From contig SEYY01001018.1 of assembly GCA_009176605.1 (NCBI GenBank), positions 243,178 to 307,177 on the forward strand: 64,000 bases of DNA. Direction: 5' to 3'. The notes below the pieces were generated by a model. It had not been told where the DNA came from and searched no databases. It saw only the letters and a program-made list of their open reading frames with translations. The DNA is from Armadillidium nasatum (taxonomy: Eukaryota; Arthropoda; Malacostraca; Isopoda; Armadillidiidae). A program made the translations under genes and the position numbers. Positions 50,002-64,000 of the stretch are shown here, piece after piece (positions within the stretch are counted from its first letter, which is position 1; each line of letters begins with the position of its first letter).

Positions 50002-51004
50002 CTTGATTTGTTATTAATTTATTTCCAATCGATTTTATTTATTTAAACTGCTTTTTAAATTAAATTCTTATGATAAATAAGGAAAATGTTTTATGACAAA
50101 ATAAAAATAGTCTTACTTTATGTATATTTATATACTATGATTACAAAAACTTTAACATTTACATTAGTTTCAGAAGAAAATTAATTAAACTTCCAAAAAT
50201 TTTCTATTACGTCTAATGCTAAAATATACAAAAGTTAAAACTATAAGAGAAAACATGTCAAACTAGCAGAATATAGAGTTAAAGATTATTTAATATACTA
50301 AAGGAAACAAAGAGATAATAAAAAATTCCTCCTTTTAATAATGACCTTTCTTATTATGTTAAATTTTAACAAAATAGATTAAGCAATTTATCAAGATTAT
50401 AATGCCCTATGTATTTTATAAGGCCTCCAACCACCTTTGACAATTTATTGCAAATCATTCAAATAAAATCAAAATAAGAGAAGAGATCCCAGAATTAGAA
50501 ACTTGAGAATACAACACAACTAAATTTCATGTATCATATAAACTTAAATTCCCATTTAGTTTATCATTTAATCTTCTGTCACAATTTTACATTCATTTAG
50601 CAATTTCTGCATCAACCATACCAGAATATGAAAAACCTTATAAAATACCTACCTATAACTTAATCTTTATTCACTATTTTGGGAGGTTTGAAAATATAAG
50701 TACTTTATTAATAAAAGTATAAAGGGTTCATGCAATACTATTTTTGAGATTATAGCTATCTAAACTCTAAAGTCTTAAAAACATCTAGACCATAACTGAC
50801 TTTAATCCACTTTTAAATTTAAAAACTCTAGAACAAACTTCATTAGAAATCGCTATTGTAAAAACAGGGTATTGGTAGTTTTAATTTGAGTTAGTTCTTG
50901 TTATTAAATGTGTAAATGTCCAATGTAATTATCTCCCTATGATGTGATGATCTAATGATGTAATTGCTTTAAAAGGTTATACTGAAAAATTGTCATGAGA
51001 TTTT

Positions 51005-51055
51005 TTTTTTTTTAACAATTAGGGTTTTCAATCATTTTTAAATAAAAATGATATA

Positions 51056-51145
<90 letters not shown>

Positions 51146-51154
51146 TATATATAT
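51005..51154. repeat. (TA)n array with the same repeat flank
   Basis: Second copy of the flank seen at 49847, here with an extra AAATAAAAATG before the array, which has two phase slips. Confidence 0.85.
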
Positions 51155-51483
51155 CTTTAATAAATTTTTTTTTTCTTACTACATAACCACAAATTTCTTA
51201 AATTGTTGGCAAATGATGGCTTAAAACAACATTCATAAATATTTATTTCTTCATCAAACTACTAAACAACCAGTTTCTAAAAAACAATTTTTTTAAAAAA
51301 AATTAAAGAAAAAGCAAAATAAATGAGAAATACCATATATGTATACCATTGTAAAAGTTCAAATAACAAGATTTGAATACAAATTAATGGTTTATATAAT
51401 TCACAAAACTTCTTCCCAGTTGCTAATGATTTTGATTTTCCAAGTTTTAAGACATTATGTAGCAATATATGTAATCTACTTAC

Positions 51484-51614
51484 CATCATCATCTTGCTCA
51501 TCTTCTTCCAAGTGTGTATGTTCCTGAAACTCCACAAGCGTCCAGTCTTCTAACAGCTCATTATCCTCTTCTTTACAAGAGTCTGTATGAGACATTGCTG
51601 TCGATTCACAATTT
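51484..51614 (-). CDS. Exon 1 (first coding exon): start codon and LIR-like WTLV motif
   Basis: Coding starts at ATG 51595-51593; bases 51596-51614 are 5' UTR after an acceptor (attttcag), so a non-coding exon should lie upstream. It encodes 37 residues, starting [21 protein letters not shown]18-T-L-V21 sits between acidic residues (ELLED before, EFQE after) and fits the [W/F/Y]xx[L/I/V] core of LC3-interacting regions; human CCPG1 has GWTVI at the same place. The 3' end is rich in Glu and Asp. Donor is G|gtaagt, phase 1, which matches exon 2 exactly (GAA, Glu). A (TA)n array begins 27 bp upstream of the acceptor. No signal peptide is visible, consistent with a cytosolic N-terminus. Confidence 0.75.
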
Positions 51615-51638
51615 CTGAAAATGTTTTAATTAAGTTTG

Positions 51639-52932
<1,294 letters not shown>

Positions 52933-54886
52933 TAGGAACATAGGAAAATAGAGACAGTTAGAAGCCACAAGGGCCTATCGAGACTGTCCCAGTCCAAACA
53001 AATAATAATAACAACAATACTAATACATGCACAAAAGACTAGGTCTATCCCTTCCCTAGTTATCAGTTCATTCATGCAAAGATAAAAGTAAAACTAAGCC
53101 CAATTATACATGCAATATTCAATGACCCATCACCCACTACAAAAAAAAAAACTGCCATAAGGCTTAGTCATAGGTTGATCTAAAAATTCTTATATACCCG
53201 CCAATTTGGCTTAGTCAAGTTATATTATATAATACCTAAACCATCCATAAATCTATCTAGCCCCTTTTAAATTTGACAAGAGAATCACAGTCAACAATCT
53301 CTTCTGGCAAGTCATTCCAAAAATTAACAACTCTATTACTGAAAGAGTATTTTCTTAGATCGAGATGGCATGGCTTCTTTTTAATTTTCTTATCATGTCC
53401 TCTAGTTACTCTTCCCACGGTCCAATATAAAGTATTTTTCAATCTCTGTATTACTGTCAGATGCAAATATTTTGTAAACTTGTATCATATCCCCTCTGAG
53501 AAATCTCCTTTCAACCAAGAACATTCCTAACTCCTTCAACCTCTCTTCATAGCTCTTATTTTCAAAGCCAGAAATCATCCTTGTTGCTCGACGTTGTACT
53601 CTCTCCAGCATATCTATGTCTTTTCTTAAATGAGGAGCCCAAACCTGTGCACAATACTCTAATGCTGGCCTAACATAGCTATTATATAGCTTGCTTATAA
53701 CCTCTTTGCTCTTGTAAACTACATTGCGATTAATTATACCTAACATCTTATTAGCTCTATTCCTTGCTTCCAAACATTGATCACCCACCTTCAGATTACT
53801 GCTAATAATCACACCTAAATCCTTTTCTTGGTCCACAGTCTCAAGCCACTCCCCATTCATTTCATAATTAAATCCTTCATTTGAGTAACCTACATGAAGA
53901 ACTTTACATTTTTTACTATTAAAGTTTATTTGCCACCTCTCTGCCCAACCAAGAAGCCTATCTAGATCACCTTGAAGCTTTATGCATCCATCATTATTCC
54001 TTACTGAGGTAACCACTTTGGTATCATCAGCAAACTTAGAAACCTTACATTTAAGACCTTTGTCTAAATCATTTATATATATAAGGAACAAAAGTGGTCC
54101 CAGCACAGAACCCTGTGGGACCCCACTCTTCACCGTTTCCCATAATGACTTATTACCATTAAGTAATACACACTGCCTTCTGTTCTTTAACCACTCTTCA
54201 ATCCAATTGTGTACCATTCCATCTATACCATACTGCAACAACTTTTGCATCAGCCTAACATGGGGTACCTTATCAAAAGCTTTGCTAAAGTCTAAATATA
54301 TAGCATCAACTGGATCACCCCTGTCTATACATTCAGTAATATATTCCATAAATTCTAGTAGATTTGTCTGACATGATCTACCCTTTCTAAAGCCATGCTG
54401 GGAGTTATATAGTATCTTGTTATCATCTAAGTGCTTCTCTATATGACTTTTCAGTAACTTTTCCAAAATTTTCACAACCAGAGATGTTAAACTAACTGGC
54501 CTATAGTTCCCTAAATCTTCCTTACTACCTTTTTTAAAAATGGGCACCACATATGCCGTTTTCCAGTCCTCAGGTACCTCTCCAAAAGCAATAGATCGCT
54601 TAAAAATCAAATACAGTGCCTTTACAATACTGTTACTCCCCTCTTTTAGAATTCTACCATACACACCATCCGGACCCGCTGCCTTATTTGGGTCAATATG
54701 TTCTAGTAAAGATTTAATTTCATTTAACTCAATTTCAAATGCTGCACACCTATTCATTACATGTATACTAGAGCTATTAGTCTCTAAACTATCCAACCTT
54801 TCCTCAGTAAACACTGATGCAAAATAAGCATTGAAAATGTTAACCAATTCTTTATCTGAACTTACTAAATTTATTAAGTACATCAA
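52933..54886 (-). mobile_element. CR1-type LINE with largely intact reverse transcriptase
   Basis: Minus strand 54886-53402 is one open frame of 494 codons holding FNAYFASVF, AAGPDGVYGRILK, VPIFKKGSKEDLGNYRPVSL, YLDFSKAFDKVPH, GVPQGSVLGPLLFLIYINDL and SKFADDTKV (catalytic FADD near 54020-54031), then EYCAQVWAPHLRK and RRFLRGDMIQVYKIF. A second frame to 53257 continues the C-terminus (YSFSNRVVNFWNDLPEEIVD), so there is one frameshift near 53.45 kb. The 3' UTR ends in ATTTTCCTATGTTCCTATG at 52933-52951, the short tandem 3' tail typical of CR1. The endonuclease is lost by 5' truncation. The best-kept mobile gene here. Confidence 0.9.
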
Positions 54887-56099
54887 AGAAATTGAAGGAA
54901 TGGTTATTAAGTTGACATTAATTTTAGCTCATAATAAATGTGTTTTAAGAAATGAATATCCAATGCTTGGATCCTTAAGTCCAAGCTCAATTTAGGAAGG
55001 GTTATATTCGGTTTCTAAATAAAGTCGAACTTTGAGTAAAAATAATTATTTGAATTATTGCCAAGTAAAAATATAAAATTGACTGCTTATTTCTTTTCAA
55101 AAAGGAAAAACTAAAAAAAGAAAAAACAATCTAAAACCAAAATGTTACAGGAAAGTGTGAAAGAAAATTTTCAGAAACTTAAAAAAAAAATTACAAAATA
55201 TTTGGATCTGGCAAATAATTAATTACCCAAAACTATTATTATTCGCTATGGTACAATTTACAGCATATTCATTCAACTATTTATATTTATAATTTCCTCA
55301 TCAAAATATCAACATTCTACTTTCTTCTGGGACTAAGATGAACCTCATTGAGGAATGAACCATCCTGGTTTTAGCTTCTTTCTACAATTTAATTTTATTA
55401 TTTTATTTTTTAACACCCAGCCAGTATGAATCTAGCTCTCTCTTGCTATAATTTTATACAAAAGATAATTTTTTTTTTAATGTAGATGTTAATTCTCATT
55501 TAGATCTACCAGATGTTGCAAAAAATTAATTCCCTTACAAATGGTTGGAAAATTACAATGAAGCTCCAATGTGAAATAAAAATCAGTTTTTTACTTGTCA
55601 ACATTAATTAAAAAGTATCTCACTGCCCCATCTGCTTCTGTTATGAGTATTTTTTTCAGTACATCAGAGTATATACATATGAAGGAATCGGAAGTAGATT
55701 AAAACCATAACACCATGAAGAACTGAACAATGACCACTTAAACTATGGAAACTACTTTGATATGTGAAACAATTTTTACAGCATTGCAATAATACCCAAT
55801 TCATTGATTGGCAATTAATAACATACTTATTCCTTGCAGATTTTTAAAATTTTTAAAAATATTTATCAAGTTTTATTTAACATTCTTTAGTGCTGTGGGT
55901 TCAGCCTAATACAAAATATCAATTTATTTTTATGGTACATTACACTTTCTAAAAGAGCAATTAGAACATTCAGTACAAACACACTAATATAGAGACTCTC
56001 TCTCTCTCTCTCTCTCTTTCTCTTTGGTTGAAAGATTTGGTTGAAAATTTTTTACTTGAGGCACCAAGAGATTGTAATTTCCTGACTGCACATGTTACA
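54887..56099. other. No gene seen
   Basis: AT-rich; (TC)n at 55987-56013. Confidence 0.65.
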
Positions 56100-56731
<632 letters not shown>

Positions 56732-57006
56732 AAAAATGAGAGTTCAACTGCACAGTCTTCTTGGATCCAGAATTATATTTAAAAGTGCAAATAGTTCAAG
56801 AAGTGTCATATTACATGTTGAAAAGATATTTTCAGCAGCAAAAACCCTTCAAAATGTGAAGAGTAGTTAATAATATTCCTATATTAATTCTTTATCAATG
56901 GGATTGAAAATACAAATTTATTTATTTATTTTTTTTTCAGCCAACTTCCAATATAATGACCACAGAATATAATTTTTTATTAAATTTCTATTATTCCCCA
57001 ATCAAT

Positions 57007-57121
<115 letters not shown>

Positions 57122-57578
57122 TACATAGCCTAAATATATATAAAAAAAAATATGCCAAATCACTTTCACTTAAAATAATTAGTACATAACATATATATAA
57201 TATAAAGTTTCCAAAATCAACAATTCATTTTTAATTTTCCCTTATATAATATGCCTATGTATAAATTAACTTTTACACTGAAATATTAATTTAAAAAAAA
57301 TTATATTCTATAGTAATTGAGTTAGGCTATACACTACATTTTTCTCAGAAAAGCCACACAATTCTTACTATTTATATATATTCTTACAAAACTGCATTTG
57401 AACTGGTGCCAAATTTGTGCAACAAACTTGGCTAAATGACATGAATGTAACTAACTACTGCATTGTTATCTATTGACCTACAGGATAATGATTAAAACTT
57501 TCTAATTAGTTTTGAGAAAAGAAAAAGCCAATGGAAAGGATGAGGCATTAAAAAATGATTATTACATTCCATTCAATT

Positions 57579-60129
<2,551 letters not shown>

Positions 60130-60130
<1 letters not shown>

Positions 60131-63100
60131 TAGAGTAAATGTTATTTATGTGTATATAGCAGATAAATCTGGGTCAAAGAATGTGGATGAAAAAAGAATG
60201 AGACTGGAAAGATATGCTACACAGGCTTCCCTCAAAGGAGGAAGTATGTAACTAGATAGTTCTGAAAGCATATACTGTAATGGCAATGTTATAAGGATAT
60301 ATGATGCAACAATGAGAGGGGCAGAAAGGGGATTGGAGAAAATCAGTGAGCATGGGAGAATTAATAAGATAAAAAGCTCTAGACACTACCCTTTCAAGAA
60401 AGGTAAGTGTGAGTGGAACCCCAGATTTGTGATACATAATTCATACAAGGATGAATAATATTCCAAATTTAAAACAAGCAGCAGGAATAGTGTAAAGAAA
60501 TTCAAAGGTACTTCTAACTGCCATTTAATAAATTGGCAAAAACCTGTGATCCTTCAAAGAAATATAAAAAGCAGCAGCTATAAAGAATATTAGGACATTG
60601 AAAGGTTTTAGTAGTATGGTATGTATTGAAAGCAGATACTGGTATTGAGAAGAAATTTCATTGTTTTTTTTTCCCCTGAGAATAGAAATAAAATAACAGG
60701 AAAAATTTAAGTTGGAAGATTGTAGAAATTGAGAGATTGCTTAATTATATGCTGAAAGAAGAAGAGAAATAACAATAAAATTGAATAAGATCAAAGAATG
60801 CCAAAGGATTCATCTGAAATAGTGTCAGCCCCTACTCAGGGTAAGTCCATAAATTAATTAAGCTTGTTATAGGATAGAAACTTCAAAGAGAATATTATGA
60901 ATTACATGTAACAATAAAAGTTAAAGTAAAAATCTAAATATAAAGTAATTTAAAGTAAAAACCTAAATATAAAGTATAGACTGAATAAGGATATAAATGT
61001 CATAAAGAATAAATTAGAAAAAGTCAAATTAAAAATAAATCAAGTATATAGTCTGATAACTTTATTGAGCTCTTGAAGTGATAATTTATCATCAAGTCAA
61101 ATTTGAAATTGTTTGTGAAAGAAATATCATAGAATATGTTCATTTAGTTTAGGGAAGATAAAACTTGAATAAAAGCAAATTTTTGGTCTGCTTTATTTTA
61201 AAGGGAATCAGTTTGGGAACACAAGACCAGATTCCAGCAAGAGTCAAGGATCCAATCCTGTTCCTGGTTGACCACCAAACATTCCACTCTTGAGAGCCAA
61301 AGTTAGTGGGTTTGATTTAAATTTTGACCTTAGAGGTTCTAAAACAAATAATTCAAGTTATCCTTTGAGGAAACTGCAGTGTCTAAATTTATAAGACCAA
61401 TTTAAACTGTGGTAAGAATCCAATTACTGTTAAAGAGTTGTAATAGTTCTGTTTAACGTGATAACCTAATTTTGTGAAAATATAGACTGGAGAAATAAAT
61501 TTACAATTTTTGTTAATGAATGTTATCCATTGTTGGTTAATTTAAAATTGTCTTTGAGACATTATTATTTATTAACTAGTATTTAATTTGACCATTATCA
61601 TTTTTTTTAAATTTAATTGATTTTTTGATGTCTTCATTATTAATTTGATATTATTTAAAGTTTTCAATTCTTATTAGTTTGATAATATTTATTCTTAAGA
61701 TTATGCTTATATATATATTTTAGTTATATTAAATTGGTTAGGAAATAGCTATATTTAAACAATAATTGAATAAGTAATAGGTTAAGTAGTTGAGGCCTCT
61801 ATATTTAAATTTTAGGTGTAGGGTTTACTATTTAAAAGATTAGTTGTAAATACATCATAATTTTAAATGTTTGTCTTATTTGGCATATAATTGTTTCTAT
61901 ATTTTCCATTTTATATAATTTAAGTTCTGAATTGGCTTCAATTCAAGGCATTGCATTGGTTATCAGGAGTTTGGTGAGTACTAAGTTCCTTGCTTTTCCC
62001 CAACTTTGGAGGAATTCTTCATTAATTGATATAAATTTTCTGCACCTAGTGATGGAGCTTGCTTTCCTTGAGGATAGGGAAATAGAAGAATCATTTCCAT
62101 CACACATCATTTCAAGGTTCATCTCTGGGCTCTATCTAGACCGTGAGGAGACGCCTTGAAGGTACCGGAGCCATCCTGGAAGGCAGGATTTACCACTGAT
62201 GGTGCTTCTAGTGTAAGTAAAAATATCTTACATTATAATTGTGTGGGAGATTATATCAAATACATGAAGAAAGTGGATTTTTGAGGCATTGAAAACAAGC
62301 ACATTTTCTCTGTCCCAATCGTAAATATAAAATCAGAGTCATTTGCTCAAAGTCTATCCTCTTAGGTATTTAAAGTCTAGTAAGTCATCTTTCAAAATGA
62401 AAGAGTGATGAAGGGTGAAAATTATCAGCTTAAGAGTGGAAAGGTGATAAAGTCACAGATAAATGTAGCTGTAAAGTAGAATAAGCTAGGGAAGAAAAGA
62501 CCCATATAAACACCACTACTGATAAATTTAAAGAATAAATACAGGCAATCAAAAATAATTGGTATATAACAACCTGAAAGGAAATTGGAGATATTCCAGA
62601 GAAAGATAAATAATAAATGAGGAAAATTTAGAAATCAGTATTGTTCCAAAACTCTCTTAAAGTCTTTAGATATGTCTATAACCAAACAAATTAAAATTTT
62701 AGTCACAAATTCTGAAGAGCAGAAGAATAATAAGAAGTCCGAAAGATAAGGAAGGTCACCAGTAGAGCATTACTTAGAGAAGCCATTATACTGGCTGTCA
62801 TAGATTAAATTTAAAGAATACACAAATCTTTCTTTTATGGACAGATTAAAAAATTTTGTGCAGAGAACAGATATTAAAGGAAAAGAATGGAAAAGGTTTC
62901 AAAACAGAGGGGTCCATTATTTTTTTCCAGAACAGGTTAAATGGATACACACTTGTGGCAATAAAACCTGTTTAAAGTTAATAGGCAGAGACAAAATAGT
63001 TCACCAGATAGAAAAACTCCAAAGGACAAGTTTTAAGAACCACAGAAGTCAGAAGGGATACCACTAAGAATATTTACACCTTCTTTTGTAATAAGCTTAC

Positions 63101-63690
63101 AAAAAGGAGAAATAATATCTTAAGATAAAATTTTATTAGACATGAGTGAGTTAGAGGGAGGAGGAGAGAGGAGGAGATATAGCTGAGGGAATTGTCTCAA
63201 GTAGTATTAGAAATAAAGGTTAGAGTAAAAAGGTTTAACTTTATTAAGGAGTAAAATGTAACTGTGCTGTCAAAAGAAACTAGAAGGGGGAAAGAGGACC
63301 AAGAAAATTTAAGATATTTTTTCAAACTTCCATAAAGAGTTGAGATAGAGGAATCAAAAAAGTTATATTTTCTATGAAGAAATGATTTTTAGTGTGCAAA
63401 TAATAAATTTTTCACAATTCCAGGATGAAATATAAATATTTTGAGTTTCAATACTTTAAAGATAAATGTAATCCCCACAACGAAGTACCATAAAACATTT
63501 CCTCACAAAAGGAAGGAGCCATTCTTGCAATAAACATGGGAATAGAAAAGGATATAGCAGTAAGGCAATTGGAGGAACCCAGAGACAAGAATGATTAAAA
63601 GTTAGGAAAAAGTCTACTATATCAGTTCTCTCCCCACTCCTCAAAGATAATCAGACATTGGTAGTTACAGACTGAGAAGTTGTAGATGAG
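60130..63690 (-). mobile_element. LINE-B copy, antisense, degraded and interrupted
   Basis: Reverse-complement matches to copies 1 and 2 fall in proper order: endonuclease end and linker (CTCTGGGTTC, TGTTTATTGCAAG-type, 63640-63470), pre-RT linker (63300-63130), RT start (62760-62640), the INSGV site (62515), then RAFYLINSPMLTDFLQS at 60400-60340. The last two points are 2.1 kb apart instead of about 0.57 kb, so about 1.5 kb of other DNA sits within. Frames are heavily broken. Confidence 0.65.
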
Positions 63691-63716
63691 CTTAACACTA
63701 TAAGAAAGATATTAAC

Positions 63717-64000
63717 TACGGATGCACTGATTAATCGGTAGATAATCGGTAATCGGCCATATTACCGATTAATCGGTAATCGGCTATTCACATGATTGAT
63801 CGGCCGATTGCTTAAATCCATTACCAGAACAAACCAACCTTTACAAGACCATTTCATAACTGCCAAGCTAATCATCAGATAGCTTCGATGCAGTAACAAA
63901 TAACAATACCAATATAATTTTCAAAATTGTTAGTCATTTTGTGCCTGGCTGCTATTATGGCTTTTGCCTTTTTTTTTTTTTTTTTTTTACTTTATTAAAA
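63717..64000. mobile_element. hAT-like MITE end at the right edge
   Basis: CGGATGCACTGATTAATCGG, then repeated TAATCGG / GATTAATCGGTAATCGGC units, is the GGATGCACxGAT style end of hAT MITEs with subterminal repeats. The other end lies outside the window. Poly-T (63969-63988) near the edge. Confidence 0.55.

Noticed and set aside
61932-62159. 75-codon plus-strand frame
   Set aside because: No family resemblance or splice context recognised; lies within the probable insertion in LINE-B.

Overview
The window is AT-rich animal DNA, most likely from a crustacean and probably a decapod. This rests on the LINE families, whose endonuclease and reverse transcriptase wording I recall from decapod genomes, on the intron-rich gene structure, and on an extreme load of (TA)n microsatellites. 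I count 43 arrays, mostly 100-240 bp, together roughly 5 kb. The organism call is inference. I found no bacterial operons, CRISPR, rRNA or tRNA.

One host gene runs through most of the window on the minus strand, from about 51.6 kb down to 4.07 kb, with its 3' end probably outside the window. I assembled thirteen exons by matching splice sites and reading phase: 51484-51614, 48186-48299, 45595-45710, 43258-43367, 34374-34406, 27382-28907, 27137-27221, 25609-25798, 22079-22181, 12044-12178, 11733-11852, 8435-8503 and 4069-4287. An 18-nt microexon at 17797-17814 is possible. The product is a type II membrane protein of about 980 residues. Its short acidic cytosolic N-terminus carries a WTLV motif of the LC3-interacting type. 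One transmembrane helix follows, then a long acidic segment and coiled coils. It looks like the CCPG1/PBXIP1 family, whose member CCPG1 is an ER-phagy receptor. Two junctions are imperfect: exon 2 lacks a GT donor, and exons 3 and 4 differ by one base in phase.

The introns are a transposon graveyard. From left to right I see: a Penelope-like fragment with inverted repeats and a hammerhead-like motif (0.2-1.85 kb); a CR1-type LINE end (2.9-3.66 kb); a DNA element with a reversed relative at 56.1-56.6 kb; antisense LINE-B (5.4-6.06 kb); a palindrome (6.18-6.45 kb); hAT-like CATCCG minisatellites around LINE-A (6.6-8.3 kb); a MITE (10.3-10.6 kb); a LINE remnant (13.3-14.8 kb); two long LINE-B copies (18.7-21.9 and 34.7-38.0 kb); a hAT transposase remnant (30.4 kb); LINE-C ends (33.0 and 44.2-45.5 kb); a small TIR element (33.4 kb); a cluster of LINE-B, hAT-like and Tc1 elements (40-43 kb); a well-preserved CR1-type reverse transcriptase (52.9-54.9 kb); a Tc1 remnant (57.7-58.4 kb); an interrupted antisense LINE-B (60.1-63.7 kb); and a hAT-like end at the right edge.

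The most striking feature is how the (TA)n arrays relate to everything else. Many mobile elements sit inside or against an array, often with array on both sides. About seven host splice sites are fused to an array, and one 69-nt exon lies between two of them. The arrays therefore look like insertion landing pads that also bear on splice sites. The LINE, Tc1 and Penelope copies in these introns are broken fossils except for the CR1-type RT frame, which is nearly open.
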